From assembly GCF_004614165.1 (NCBI RefSeq), contig NZ_SPVG01000182.1:1-40892 (forward strand): 40,892 bases of DNA, given 5' to 3'. The notes below the pieces were generated by a model. The model was not told the origin of the DNA. It was given only the letters and a program-made list of their open reading frames with translations, and did no database searches. Shown here in pieces: positions 24,157 to 34,454 of this stretch. The number at the start of each line of letters is the position of its first letter. Positions within the stretch are counted from its first letter, which is position 1. The position numbers and the translations under genes were made by a program. Source of the DNA: Duganella callida (lineage in GTDB: Bacteria > Pseudomonadota > Gammaproteobacteria > Burkholderiales > Burkholderiaceae_D).

Positions 24157-26159
24157 TTCACCGCCTCCAGCTGTTCATTCAGTTCCAGCCACTGTTCTTC
24201 CAGCTCGCCCAGGTCCTTGCTGTAGTAGGCCTGGTCGGCCAGCAGCTGTTTCAGCTTGGCCTTGTTGGCGGCGTCGTAGATGGATTCCTCGCCCAGTTGG
24301 GCATCCACATCGGCCTTCTGCGCCGTGCGCTTGGCGATCTGTTCGTCCAGGCGCTTGATCTTCTGTTCGATCGGCTTGCGCAGCGCGGACAGGCGCTGGC
24401 GTTCTTCCGCATCCTTGCGTTTCTGTTCCTTGCTGTTGACCGCCGGCGCGGCCGCCGCGGCTTTCGGCGGCGCCACCGGCGACGACGATGGATACGCGGT
24501 TTTGTTGTCCTTGCCCGCCGCCGGCAGCACGTCGGTGCCTTTCCCCAGCTTGGTCTGCAACAGCCAGTCCTTGTAGTCATCGAGGTCGCCGTCGAACGGC
24601 TGCAGCTTGCCGTCGGCGACGATGATGAACTGGTCGGTGGTGGCGCGCAGCAGGTGACGGTCGTGCGATACCACCACCAGCGTGCCTTCGAACTGGGCCA
24701 GCGCTTCGGTCAGCGCTTCGCGGGTTTCCAGGTCCAGGTGGTTGGTCGGTTCGTCCAGCAGCAGCAGGTTGGGGCGCTGCCAGACGATCAGGGCCAGCGC
24801 CAGGCGCGCCTTTTCGCCGCCGGAGAACGGCGCGATCTTTTCGGTGACCATGGTGCCGGGGAAGTTGAAGCCGCCCAGGAAGTTGCGCAGTTCCTGTTCG
24901 CGCGTGGTCGGCGCGATCTTGGCCAGGTGCCACAGGGGCGATTCGTCGTGACGCAGCATTTCCACCTGGTGCTGGGCGAAGTAGCCGATGTTCAGGCCCT
25001 TGCCGGTGGTCGATTCGCCGGTCAGCGGCGCCAGCTCGCCGGCGATGGTCTTGATCAGCGTCGACTTGCCGGCGCCGTTGACGCCCAGCAGGCCGATACG
25101 CTGGCCGATCTGCAGCGAGAAGTTGACGCCGTGGACGATGGTCTTTTCGGTGACTTCGCCGGTCCTTTCGTTTTCGCTGCGGTAGCCGGCGTCGACATCT
25201 TCCATCACCAGCAGCGGGTTCGGTGCGCTCAGCGGCTCGCGGAATTCAAACGAGAATTCGGCGGCGGCGCGCAGCGGCGCCAGTTCTTCCATCTTGGCCA
25301 GCGCCTTCATGCGGCTCTGCGCCTGGCGCGCCTTGGAAGCCTTGGCCTTGAAGCGCTCGATGAACGATTCCAGGTGGGCGCGCTTGCGCTGCTGCTTTTC
25401 CAGAGCGCCGGCGGCCAGTGCCATCTGCGCCGCGCGCTGGCGCTCGAAGGCCGAGTAGTTGCCCGAGTAGCGTTTCAGCTTGCGCTCGTCGATGTGGACG
25501 ATGACGTTGACGATTTCGTCGAGGAAGTCGCGGTCGTGCGAGATGATGATCAGCGTGCCGGCGTAGCGTTTCAGCCAGTCTTCCAGCCAGATGATGGCGT
25601 CCAAATCCAGGTGGTTGGTCGGTTCGTCCAGCAGCAGCAGGTCGGAAGGGCACATCAGCGCCTGCGCCAGATTCAGGCGCATGCGCCAGCCGCCGGAGAA
25701 GCTGGCCACCGGCTGCTGCATCTGGTCCAGCGAGAAGCCCAGGCCGAGCAGCAGCTGCTCGCCGCGCGACTGCACGGTGTAGGCGTCGGCGTCGGCCAGG
25801 GCGCTGTAGATTTCACCGATGGCGAGGCCGTTTTCGGTCGATTCCGGCAGCGATTCCAGGCGCGCCAGCTCGTCCTGCAGCTTGCGCAGGTTGACGTCGC
25901 CGTCGATGGCATAATCGAGGGCGGCGCGCTCCAGCGGCGGGGTTTCCTGCGCCACGTAGGCGACGCGCCATTTGGCCGGGAAGTCGATGTCGCCCTGGTC
26001 GGGGTGCAACTCGCCGCGCATCATGGCGAACAGGCTGGATTTGCCGGCGCCGTTGGCGCCGATCAGGCCGATCTTGTCGCCGGGGTTGAGCGTGACGTCG
26101 GTCTGCTCCAGCAGCGGCTTCACGCCGCGCATCAGGCTTACTTGGTTAAAACGGATCAT
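24153..26159 (-). CDS. ABC-F family ATPase, YheS-like
   Basis: This is a soluble ABC-F protein (668 residues) with two ATPase domains and no membrane segment; such proteins act on the ribosome. Domain 1 has Walker A GANGAGKSS, signature SFSGGWRMR and Walker B LLLLDEPTNHLD. Domain 2 has GVNGAGKST, PFSGGEKAR and a second DEPTNHLD. Between them lies the charged interdomain linker (KKQ/RKRAHLESFIERFKAKASKARQAQSR). The C-terminal extension is Ala/Pro-rich, then a coiled coil (RKPIEQKIKRLDEQIAKRTAQK). The N-terminus aligns with E. coli YheS from memory. It is the last gene of the dap-prmB run, 1 nt after prmB. Confidence 0.93.
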   Translation of the reverse strand: MIRFNQVSLMRGVKPLLEQTDVTLNPGDKIGLIGANGAGKSSLFAMMRGELHPDQGDIDFPAKWRVAYVAQETPPLERAALDYAIDGDVNLRKLQDELARLESLPESTENGLAIGEIYSALADADAYTVQSRGEQLLLGLGFSLDQMQQPVASFSGGWRMRLNLAQALMCPSDLLLLDEPTNHLDLDAIIWLEDWLKRYAGTLIIISHDRDFLDEIVNVIVHIDERKLKRYSGNYSAFERQRAAQMALAAGALEKQQRKRAHLESFIERFKAKASKARQAQSRMKALAKMEELAPLRAAAEFSFEFREPLSAPNPLLVMEDVDAGYRSENERTGEVTEKTIVHGVNFSLQIGQRIGLLGVNGAGKSTLIKTIAGELAPLTGESTTGKGLNIGYFAQHQVEMLRHDESPLWHLAKIAPTTREQELRNFLGGFNFPGTMVTEKIAPFSGGEKARLALALIVWQRPNLLLLDEPTNHLDLETREALTEALAQFEGTLVVVSHDRHLLRATTDQFIIVADGKLQPFDGDLDDYKDWLLQTKLGKGTDVLPAAGKDNKTAYPSSSPVAPPKAAAAAPAVNSKEQKRKDAEERQRLSALRKPIEQKIKRLDEQIAKRTAQKADVDAQLGEESIYDAANKAKLKQLLADQAYYSKDLGELEEQWLELNEQLEAVN

Positions 26160-26160
26160 A

Positions 26161-27048
26161 TTAAATCTTCAGCTGGTCGGCGGTCAGCAGGAACACCATA
26201 TCGTCGCCGGCGCTGGTGGTGAGCCAGGTCAGGCCCAGATGGCCGAAGGCTGCTTCGGCAAATTCCTTTTCATTGCCGATTTCGACGATCAGCAGACCGT
26301 CATCGGTCAGCCGCTTTGCGGCGCCGGCGACGATGCGGCGCACGATGTCCATGCCGTCCTTGCCGCCGTCCAGCGCCAGTTCCGGCTCGGCGCGATACTC
26401 CATCGGCAGCTTGCTCATCGACGACGAGTTCACGTACGGCGGGTTGGTGATGATCAGGTCATACTTCTTGTCCGGCACGTTGGCGTACAGGTCGGACTGG
26501 ATCAGCGTCAGGCGCTCGCCCAGTTCGTAGTCGGCGACATTGCGCCGGGCGACTTCCAGCGCGTCGGCTGAGATGTCCACCGCGTCCACCGCCGCGTCGG
26601 GGAAGGCGTCCGCCATCATGATGGCCAGGCAGCCGGAGCCCGTGCACAGTTCCAGGATGTTGGCCACATTCTCAGGCTCGTTGACCCACGGCGCGAAGTA
26701 TTCCGGTATCAGTTCGGCGATGAAGGAGCGCGGCACGATGGTGCGCTCGTCGACGTAGAACTTGTAGCTACCCAGCCACGCCTCGTTGGTGATGTAGGCG
26801 GCCGGCACGCGCTGGTTGATGCGGCGGTCCAGTACCGCCATCACCGCCGCGATCTCCTCGGGCAGCAGTTTGGCGTCCAGGAACGGGTCCAGGCGGTCCA
26901 GCGGCAGCTTGAGCGTATGCAGGATCAGGTAGGCCGCTTCGTCGAACGCTTCCGCGCTGCCGTGGCCGAAGAACAGCTGGGCGGTGTTGAAGCGGGTGAC
27001 GGCATGGCGCAGCAGGTCGCGCGGCGTGGTGAAGGGAGTCGTGTTCAT
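26161..27048 (-). CDS. prmB: Ribosomal protein L3 glutamine N5-methyltransferase PrmB
   Basis: This is a SAM-dependent methyltransferase of 295 residues. The N-terminal helical domain (LRHAVTRFNTAQLFFGHGSA) is typical of PrmB. The catalytic domain carries the SAM site ILELCTGSGCLAIMMADAFP and the glutamine-binding NPPY motif (DLIITNPPYVNSSSM). PrmB methylates L3 before ribosome assembly. The sequence LFFGHGSAEAFDEA and the spacing fit PrmB better than PrmC (release-factor) homologues. It lies 6 nt after dapE and 1 nt before the ABC-F gene, so two ribosome-related proteins end this operon. Confidence 0.94.
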   Translation of the reverse strand: MNTTPFTTPRDLLRHAVTRFNTAQLFFGHGSAEAFDEAAYLILHTLKLPLDRLDPFLDAKLLPEEIAAVMAVLDRRINQRVPAAYITNEAWLGSYKFYVDERTIVPRSFIAELIPEYFAPWVNEPENVANILELCTGSGCLAIMMADAFPDAAVDAVDISADALEVARRNVADYELGERLTLIQSDLYANVPDKKYDLIITNPPYVNSSSMSKLPMEYRAEPELALDGGKDGMDIVRRIVAGAAKRLTDDGLLIVEIGNEKEFAEAAFGHLGLTWLTTSAGDDMVFLLTADQLKI

Positions 27049-27054
27049 GGCGCT

Positions 27055-28191
<1,137 letters not shown>

Positions 28192-28545
28192 TCAGCCCTT
28201 GAAGATTTGTTGGTACTGCGCGTCGGAGAAGCCGACCGCGTACTGATCATCCTTGACCAGCACCGGGCGCTTGATCACGGACGGATTTTCCAGCATCAGC
28301 GCGATGGCCGCCTCGTCGTCGGTGATGGACGCCTTGCGCTCGTCGGACAGGGCGCGCCAGGTGGTGCCCTTGCGGTTCACCAGCACGTCGCGCGACAGGT
28401 GTTTGAGCCAGTCGGCCACGGTGTCGCGGGTCAGACCCTGCTTTTTGAAATCGTGGAATTCGAATGCATGCTGATGCTCGGCCAGCCAGGTGCGAGCTTT
28501 TTTGACGGTATCGCAGTTCGGGATGCCGTAGACGGTAATGGTCAT
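28192..28545 (-). CDS. yffB: ArsC/Spx-like reductase family protein YffB
   Basis: This is a thioredoxin-fold protein of 117 residues in the ArsC/Spx superfamily. It has a single N-terminal active-site Cys11 in YGIPNCDTVKKARTWL, the conserved LVNRKGTTWR and IKRPVLVKDDQYAVGFSD segments, and no second Cys at the usual ArsC positions. YffB proteins are glutathione-dependent reductase-like and their physiological role is unsettled. They are very often encoded beside dapE, as here (3 nt apart), which supports the subfamily call over a true arsenate reductase. A 122-bp gap separates it from pilU upstream. Confidence 0.9.
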   Translation of the reverse strand: MTITVYGIPNCDTVKKARTWLAEHQHAFEFHDFKKQGLTRDTVADWLKHLSRDVLVNRKGTTWRALSDERKASITDDEAAIALMLENPSVIKRPVLVKDDQYAVGFSDAQYQQIFKG

Positions 28546-28667
28546 GATAAATCGCTGAAGTTATGCGGGCGGCACAGCGCCCCGTGGAACCCGTTAGCAT
28601 ACCATGGCCGGGAAGGTGCCGATAGTTACCGCGCCTGCGGCGGCACGCCTGCACGCCGGCAGGAGGC

Positions 28668-29810
28668 TCAAGTGTTCAATGTGAATTCGGTGAAGGAAGC
28701 TTCACCGGGAGTGGCCTTGGCTTCCGGCTCGGGCTGGGCGGCCTTGCTGGCCGGGCCATTATTCAGGAGCCAGAGGAGATTGGTGGCGGAATCGGCGTTG
28801 GCCAGCGCTTCGTCCTGGCTGACGATGCCGTCCCGCACCAGCTGCAGCAAGGCTTGCTCGAACGACTGCGAGCCGGGTGACAGGCTTTTCTCGATGGCTT
28901 CCTTGATCTGGCCGATCTCGCCTTTTTCGATCAGGTCCGCCACGTAGCGGGTGTTGACCATGACCTCCACCGCCGCCGAGCGCGTGCCGCCGTTGAGCGA
29001 GCGCACCAGGCGCTGCGAGACGATGGCCTTGATGGTGGTCGACAAATCCTGCAGCAGCGCCGCGCGGTTCTCGATCGGGTAGAAACTGATGATGCGGTTG
29101 AGCGCGTTGTAGCTGTTGTTGGCGTGGAGCGTCGCCAGCACCAGGTGGCCCGATTGCGCGTAGGCCAGCGCGGCGGCCATGGTTTCCTTGTCGCGGATTT
29201 CGCCGATCAGGATGCAGTCCGGTGCCTGGCGCATGGAATTGCGCAGGGCGGTGGCGAAGTCTTTCGCGTCGCTGCCGATCTCGCGCTGGTTGACGATGGA
29301 TTTCTTGTTGCGGAACAGGTACTCGATCGGGTCTTCCAGCGTCAGGATGTGGCCGGAGCGCAGTTCGTTGCGGTGGTCCAGCATGGAGGCGATGGTGGTC
29401 GATTTGCCCGAGCCGGTGGAGCCGACCAACAGCAGCAGGCCGCGCTTTTCCATGATCAGGTCCGCCAGTACAGCCGGCAGCTGCAAATCGGCCAGTACCG
29501 GGATCGTGGCCGGCACGAAGCGGAACACGGCGGAGATGCTGCCGCGCTGCCGGAACGCGGACAAACGGAAGCGCCCCAGGTTGGGCACCGACACGCCCAT
29601 GTTCAGTTCATTGGTGTCGGCCAGTTCGTCCAACTGCGCCGGGGTGCAGATTTCCGCCAGCAGGGCCTGGATATTGTCCGGCTCCAGCTTCTGCTGGTTG
29701 ATCGGAATCAGGTTGCCGTTGATCTTGATGTGCACCGGAGAATTCACCGCGAAGAACATGTCCGACGCGTTTTTTTCCTTCATGAGCTGGAACAGGCGGT
29801 CCATGGCCAT
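28668..29810 (-). CDS. pilU: Type IV pilus retraction ATPase PilU
   Basis: This is a hexameric cytoplasmic AAA-type secretion ATPase of 380 residues that assists PilT in pilus retraction and twitching. The N-terminal PAS-like domain is followed by the RecA-like domain with Walker A GSTGSGKST (residues 130-138), the Asp-box region LTLEDPIEYLF, Walker B CILIGEIRDKET and the His box SGHLVLATLHANN. The longer C-terminus after SLSPGSQSFEQALLQL (ending in an Ala/Glu-rich tail) and the MKEKNASDMFF start favour PilU over PilT. The first of two in-frame ATGs was chosen since GGAGGAT lies 6-7 nt before it. Notably it sits between dapD and yffB/dapE, and no other pilus gene is nearby. Confidence 0.93.
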   Translation of the reverse strand: MAMDRLFQLMKEKNASDMFFAVNSPVHIKINGNLIPINQQKLEPDNIQALLAEICTPAQLDELADTNELNMGVSVPNLGRFRLSAFRQRGSISAVFRFVPATIPVLADLQLPAVLADLIMEKRGLLLLVGSTGSGKSTTIASMLDHRNELRSGHILTLEDPIEYLFRNKKSIVNQREIGSDAKDFATALRNSMRQAPDCILIGEIRDKETMAAALAYAQSGHLVLATLHANNSYNALNRIISFYPIENRAALLQDLSTTIKAIVSQRLVRSLNGGTRSAAVEVMVNTRYVADLIEKGEIGQIKEAIEKSLSPGSQSFEQALLQLVRDGIVSQDEALANADSATNLLWLLNNGPASKAAQPEPEAKATPGEASFTEFTLNT

Positions 29811-29836
29811 GGCAAATCCTCCGGTGGGTCTTACAT

Positions 29837-30664
29837 TTATACGCCGCGCAGCAGTTCGTTGATGCCGGTCTTGGCGCGGGTCTGGGCGTCCACGCGCTTG
29901 ACGATCACGGCGCAGTACAGCGAGTACTTGCCGTCGGCCGAAGGCAGCGAGCCGGAAACCACCACCGAACCCGAAGGGATGCGGCCGTAGCTCACTTCAC
30001 CGGTGGCGCGGTCGTAGATCTTGGTCGACTGGCCGATGTACACGCCCATCGAGATCACCGAGTTCTCTTCGACGATCACGCCTTCGACGATTTCCGAACG
30101 CGCGCCGATGAAGCAGTTGTCTTCGATGATGGTCGGATTGGCCTGCATCGGTTCCAGCACGCCGCCGATGCCGACGCCGCCCGACAGGTGCACGTTCTTG
30201 CCGATCTGCGCGCAGGAGCCGACGGTGGCCCAGGTGTCGACCATGGTGCCTTCGTCGACGTGGGCGCCGATGTTGACGTAGGAAGGCATCAGCACCACGT
30301 TCTTGCCGATGAAGGAGCCGCGGCGGGCGACGGCCGGCGGCACCACGCGGAAGCCGCCCTTGGCGAAATCGTCGGCGCTATAGTTGGCGAACTTGGTCGG
30401 CACCTTGTCGTAGAACTGCATGGTGCCGTCCGACGGCAGGGCGACGTTGTTCTCCAGGCGGAACGACAGCAGCACGGCCTTCTTGACCCACTGGTTGACC
30501 ACCCAGCTGCCGGTGGCCTTGTCGGCCACGCGGATGGTGCCCGCGTCCAGGCCGGCCAGCACGTGCGAGACGGCGTCGCGCAGTTCGGCCGAACCGGTGG
30601 CCGGGGTGATGTTCGCGCGGTCTTCCCAGGCGGTTTCGATGATGTTCTGGAGTTGTTGGCTCAT
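29837..30664 (-). CDS. dapD: Tetrahydrodipicolinate N-succinyltransferase DapD
   Basis: This is a trimeric left-handed β-helix acyltransferase that moves succinyl from succinyl-CoA to tetrahydrodipicolinate in lysine/diaminopimelate synthesis. It has 275 residues, the usual length. The N-terminal helical domain ([20 protein letters not shown]) precedes hexapeptide repeats ([20 protein letters not shown], then [17 protein letters not shown], and [21 protein letters not shown]). The C-terminus holds the conserved [22 protein letters not shown]. It is 12 nt downstream of dapC and 26 nt upstream of pilU, in one probable operon. Confidence 0.97.
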   Translation of the reverse strand: MSQQLQNIIETAWEDRANITPATGSAELRDAVSHVLAGLDAGTIRVADKATGSWVVNQWVKKAVLLSFRLENNVALPSDGTMQFYDKVPTKFANYSADDFAKGGFRVVPPAVARRGSFIGKNVVLMPSYVNIGAHVDEGTMVDTWATVGSCAQIGKNVHLSGGVGIGGVLEPMQANPTIIEDNCFIGARSEIVEGVIVEENSVISMGVYIGQSTKIYDRATGEVSYGRIPSGSVVVSGSLPSADGKYSLYCAVIVKRVDAQTRAKTGINELLRGV

Positions 30665-30676
30665 GATGTTCGACTC

Positions 30677-31891
30677 TTATGGATGGAGGGTTTTGCAGAA
30701 TTGGACGATGCGCCGGGCCGCTTCCAGGCCTTCCGCCGTCTCGGCGACCAGCGCCATGCGGATGCGGTTGGCGCCCGGATTGACGCCGTGCGCCTCGCGC
30801 GCCAGGTAGCTGCCCGGCAGTACCGTGACATTATATTCGGCGTACAGGCGCTGGGCGAATTCGGTGTCCGACAGGCCGGTGCGGCTGACGTCGGCCCACA
30901 GGTAGAAGCCGGCGTCCGGCAGTTCCACGTCCAGCACTTCCTTCAGCAGCGGCGTGATGGCGTTGAACTTGGCGCGATATTGCGCGCGGTTCTGTTCGAC
31001 GTGGGTCTCGTCGTTCCAGGCCGCGACCGATGCAGCCTGCACGGTGGCGCTCATGGCGCCGCCGTGGTAGGTGCGGTACAACAGGAATTTCTTCAGCACG
31101 TCGGCATCGCCGGCGACGAAGCCGGAGCGCATGCCCGGCACGTTGGAGCGCTTGGACAGGCTGCTGAACACGATCAGGCGCGCATACGGATGGTCGACGG
31201 TGGCCAGGCCCAGTTGATGGGCCGCCTCCATCGCGCCCAGCGGCGGCTGCTCGCCGTGGTAGATCTCGGAATAGCACTCGTCGGCGGCGATGATGAAGTT
31301 GTAGCGTTCCGACAGGGCGAACAGGTTCTCCCATTCGGTCAGCGACAGCACGGCGCCGGTCGGGTTGCCGGGCGAGCAGACAAACAGCAGGGCCACGCGC
31401 TGCCAGACTTCCGGCGGGATGCTGTCGTAATCGCAGCCGAAGTTGCGCGCCGGGTCGGAGTTGACGAAGTACGGCTCGGCGCCGGCCAGATAGGCCGCGC
31501 CTTCGTAGATCTGGTAAAACGGATTCGGGCTGACCACCACCGATTTCGCGTCCTTGTCGATCACCGCCTGCGCCAGCGCGAACAGCGCCTCGCGCGAGCC
31601 GTTCACCGGCAGCACCTGGGTGGCCGGATTCACTTTCGGCAGGTTGTAGCGGCGCTCCAGCCAGTTGGCGATGGCGCCGCGCAGTTCCGGCGTGCCGATG
31701 GTGGTCGGGTAGACGGCCAGGCCATCCAGATTGTCGACCAGCGCCTGCTGGATGAATTTGGGCGTAGGATGCTTGGGTTCACCCATGCCGAGGCTGATCG
31801 CCTTGTATTCCGGGTTGGGCTTGACCTGCTCAAATAACAGGCGCAGTTTTTCGAACGGGTAGGAGTGCAGCTTGTCGAGATATGGATTCAC
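30677..31891 (-). CDS. dapC: Succinyldiaminopimelate transaminase DapC
   Basis: This is a fold-type I PLP aminotransferase that converts N-succinyl-2-amino-6-oxopimelate to N-succinyl-LL-diaminopimelate. Motifs seen: SLGMGEPKHPTPKFIQQAL, the PLP-stacking YPTTIGTPELRGAI region, VCSPGNPTGAVLS, ADECYSEIYHGEQPP and the Schiff-base Lys in FSSLSKRSNVPGMRSG. I chose the GTG at 31891 (404 residues) because family members begin with NPYLDKLHSYPFEKL. In-frame ATGs at 31930 and 31957 are alternatives that would add an unconserved, proline- and serine-rich leader. It is first in the dapC-dapD-pilU-yffB-dapE-prmB-yheS run and is divergent from the DUF4153 gene. Confidence 0.93.
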   Translation of the reverse strand: MNPYLDKLHSYPFEKLRLLFEQVKPNPEYKAISLGMGEPKHPTPKFIQQALVDNLDGLAVYPTTIGTPELRGAIANWLERRYNLPKVNPATQVLPVNGSREALFALAQAVIDKDAKSVVVSPNPFYQIYEGAAYLAGAEPYFVNSDPARNFGCDYDSIPPEVWQRVALLFVCSPGNPTGAVLSLTEWENLFALSERYNFIIAADECYSEIYHGEQPPLGAMEAAHQLGLATVDHPYARLIVFSSLSKRSNVPGMRSGFVAGDADVLKKFLLYRTYHGGAMSATVQAASVAAWNDETHVEQNRAQYRAKFNAITPLLKEVLDVELPDAGFYLWADVSRTGLSDTEFAQRLYAEYNVTVLPGSYLAREAHGVNPGANRIRMALVAETAEGLEAARRIVQFCKTLHP

Positions 31892-32004
31892 TGGCGGACC
31901 GGATGCGGATCGTTGAACGTGGCCGGTCATTATAGCGCCTCGCAGGGGCACGGTCATCCATGCTAAATTAGCAAACTAAATAAAGAGACAAGGCAGGCGT
32001 AGCG

Positions 32005-33825
32005 ATGGAACAACACGAAATAACGCTGGGGCAGGAAGTCAGCCGCCGGGTGATGGCGGCGCGGCTGGCCGTGGGGCTGGCGCAGGGGCTGCTGTTGTAC
32101 TGGCTGTACAGCGCGAGCCGCGATGTGCTGTGGCCCGCCACCGCGCCGTACGCCATGGTGCCGCTGACGCTGGTGATGCTGGTGCTGCCGGTGCTGCTGA
32201 TTTCCAGCCTGGGACACCTGAAGCCGCGCCAGGCGGCCATCTGGTTGGGGAGCGCGCTGCTGGTGCTGCTGGCGCTGGCCTGCCACGATGTCTGGCGCGA
32301 CGCCCAGGGACGCACGCTGATGAGTAACTGGGAACACAAGGCGGTGTATTCGCCGTCGGAGATGGTGGCGCTGTTCAGCGTCGTGTTCTTCTTCATTGCG
32401 CACGCGCTGGTGATGGCCGGGGCGCAGGACCGGCGCCTGGTCGCGGCCTACGATACCTATTTCGAGGCGGCGTGGAAGCTGGGCATACAGCTGCTGTTTT
32501 CCGCCTTCTTTGTCGGCGCGCTGTTCTTCGTGCTGAACATGGGCGCGCAGCTGTTCATGCTGGTGCGGCTGGACTTCCTGCACAAACTGCTGCGCGAGTC
32601 GTGGTTCAACGTGCCGGTGATCTGCGCGGCGTTTTCCTGCGCCATGCACGTCACCGACGTGCGGCCGGCCATCGTGCGCGGCATCCGCACCCTGCTGCTG
32701 GTGCTGATGTCATGGATATTGCCGGTGGCGGTGGTGATCGTCACCGGCTTCCTGTGCACCTTGCCGTTCACCGGGCTGGAGGCGCTGTGGGGCACGCGCC
32801 ACGCCACCTCGGTGCTGCTGGGGACCACGGCGCTGCTGCTGGTGCTGGTCAATGCCGCCTTCCAGAACGGCGATGCGAAAGTGGCCCTGCCGCTGCGGGT
32901 GAGCGCGCGCATGGCGGCGATCCTGATGCTGCCGGTAACGCTGGTTGCCATCTATGCGCTGGCGCTGCGGGTACAGCAGTATGGCTGGAGCGCGGACCGC
33001 GTCAGCGCCGCGGCGTGCCTGGTGGTGGCGTTCTGCTACGCCGCCGGCTATGTGTGGGCAGCCTATCAATACGAGACTTGGCTGCGGCCCATCAGCATCG
33101 TCAATGTGATCGCCGCCTTCCTGATGTTGGCAGTGCTGTTGGCCTTGTTTACGCCGATCGCCGATCCGGCGCGGATTGGCGTCAACAGCCAGCTGGCGCG
33201 GCTGGCCAAGGGGAGGGTCAGCGCCGACAAATTCGATTTTCAGTATCTGCGCTTTGACGGTGCGCGCTATGGCCGCGCGGCGTTGGAGCAGCTGAAGCAG
33301 CGCAGCACCGGCGCCGATGCCGCGCAACTGCGCAGCGGCGCCACGGCGGCGCTGGCGATGGCGGACAAGGACCGCTGGCAGTTGCGCAAGCAGTTCACGG
33401 CGCCGGCATCGCTGGCGCAAAACCTGACGGTGTGGCCGGCCGGGGCTCAACTGCCGGCCAGCTTCCTGGCGCAGAAATGGGAGTCGCTGCCGGATCAGCA
33501 AAAGCCGGATTGCCTGACCGGCAAGAACGGCAAATGCGACGCCTTCATCATCGACGCGGACGGCGACGGCAAGCCGGAAGTACTGCTGATCGACACGCCC
33601 CAGCCGGGCAGCGGCCAGCTGTTCGCGGAGGGCGCCATGGGAGGCTGGGCCGTGATCGGCACCATCGGCTATGAGAACACGGCCTGCAAGCCGTTGTTGG
33701 AGAAGCTGCGCCGGGGCGAATTCACCCTGGCCGCACCACGCCTGAAGGAACTGGAGGCAGGTGGCCGCCGTATCCCTTTCAAGCCGCCGTTCGCACCGAA
33801 CGAGGAGTGCGACCAGATCAAATAA
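32005..33825 (+). CDS. DUF4153 polytopic membrane protein
   Basis: This is a 606-residue inner-membrane protein. About a dozen hydrophobic helices fill residues ~20-385 (for example LTLVMLVLPVLLISSLG, IQLLFSAFFVGALFFVLNMG, VNVIAAFLMLAVLLALF), matching the DUF4153 family. A soluble C-terminal domain of ~220 residues follows. It contains a Ca-binding-like loop, DADGDGKPEVLLID, and several Cys residues (DCLTGKNGKCD, NTACKPLL, NEECDQIK). Function unknown. The C-terminal domain should be outside the cytoplasm if the cysteines pair; that is inference. A 30-bp repeat begins 2 nt after the stop. Confidence 0.88.
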   Translation: MEQHEITLGQEVSRRVMAARLAVGLAQGLLLYWLYSASRDVLWPATAPYAMVPLTLVMLVLPVLLISSLGHLKPRQAAIWLGSALLVLLALACHDVWRDAQGRTLMSNWEHKAVYSPSEMVALFSVVFFFIAHALVMAGAQDRRLVAAYDTYFEAAWKLGIQLLFSAFFVGALFFVLNMGAQLFMLVRLDFLHKLLRESWFNVPVICAAFSCAMHVTDVRPAIVRGIRTLLLVLMSWILPVAVVIVTGFLCTLPFTGLEALWGTRHATSVLLGTTALLLVLVNAAFQNGDAKVALPLRVSARMAAILMLPVTLVAIYALALRVQQYGWSADRVSAAACLVVAFCYAAGYVWAAYQYETWLRPISIVNVIAAFLMLAVLLALFTPIADPARIGVNSQLARLAKGRVSADKFDFQYLRFDGARYGRAALEQLKQRSTGADAAQLRSGATAALAMADKDRWQLRKQFTAPASLAQNLTVWPAGAQLPASFLAQKWESLPDQQKPDCLTGKNGKCDAFIIDADGDGKPEVLLIDTPQPGSGQLFAEGAMGGWAVIGTIGYENTACKPLLEKLRRGEFTLAAPRLKELEAGGRRIPFKPPFAPNEECDQIK

Positions 33826-33826
33826 G

Positions 33827-33856
33827 ATCGGGGTCAGAGCCGACATTCGGACACGA
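33827..33856. repeat. REP-like 30-bp repeat, copy 2
   Basis: Identical over 30 bp to the element at 23142-23171 and in the same orientation. It starts 2 nt after the stop of the DUF4153 gene and 25 bp before the 3' end of the convergent hydrolase gene. The placement (just after a stop, between convergent genes) is the same as for copy 1. Confidence 0.75.
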
Positions 33857-33880
33857 ACTCAGCCATATGGTGCGGGTGGC

Positions 33881-34438
33881 TCAGAGTTCGGCCAGCAGCT
33901 CGGCGGTGCTGCGCACATAACCCATGATGGGGAAGATGTTTTGCACCGAAAACTGGTGCATCTCGGCCTTCAGGCTGGACATGGCATCTTCCGCGAACAC
34001 CAGCGCGTAGCCCAGGTCGTGCGCTGCGCGCGCCGTCGATTCGACGCCGATGTTGGTGGCGATGCCGGCCATGATCAGGGTCTTGATGCCGCGACGGCGC
34101 AGCTGCTGGTCCAGCCCCGTGTCGTAAAAGGCGCCCCATTGGCGCTTGTCGATCACGATGTCGCCGTCCTGATAGCCGGCTTCCGCCACGATTTGCCAGG
34201 CTTGCGGCGGCGCCGGCGGGGCGGAGGGATCGCGCGAAACGGAAATCTGCGATGGCAGACGCAGTATCTCATTGACCAGCACGCGCACGTACACCACCGT
34301 GCCGCCGGCCTGGCGCATGGCGGCGGCCAGCCTGGCGCCGTTGCCCACCACCTGTTGGGCGGAATGCGGCGCCAGCTCTCGCGCCACGTTGCTGTTCTGT
34401 AAATCGATCAATATCAATGCGGTGCTGTTGGCTTCCAT
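33881..34438 (-). CDS. Isochorismatase-family hydrolase without the catalytic Cys (YecD-like)
   Basis: This is a cytoplasmic α/β protein of 185 residues in the isochorismatase-like superfamily. Asp12 (ALILIDLQN) and Lys98 (IVIDKRQWGAF) of the usual triad are present, but the position normally occupied by Cys is Gly131 (MAGIATNIGVESTARAAHD). True isochorismatases and YecD-type proteins share this Gly, whereas amidohydrolases of the family need Cys; so a nicotinamidase-type reaction is unlikely. AGGAGA lies about 7 nt before the ATG. It is divergent from a TetR regulator whose twin operators cover its promoter, so it is almost certainly the regulated gene. Substrate unknown. Confidence 0.9.
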   Translation of the reverse strand: MEANSTALILIDLQNSNVARELAPHSAQQVVGNGARLAAAMRQAGGTVVYVRVLVNEILRLPSQISVSRDPSAPPAPPQAWQIVAEAGYQDGDIVIDKRQWGAFYDTGLDQQLRRRGIKTLIMAGIATNIGVESTARAAHDLGYALVFAEDAMSSLKAEMHQFSVQNIFPIMGYVRSTAELLAEL

Positions 34439-34454
34439 CGTTTTCTCCTGAATG

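Noticed and set aside
28192-28545. True arsenate reductase
   Set aside because: Only the N-terminal Cys is present, no ars genes are adjacent, and the position next to dapE is the known YffB context.
28648-28663. Hairpin CCTGC/GCAGG just downstream of pilU as a terminator
   Set aside because: The stem is only 5 bp and no U-tract follows; operon read-through to yffB remains likely.
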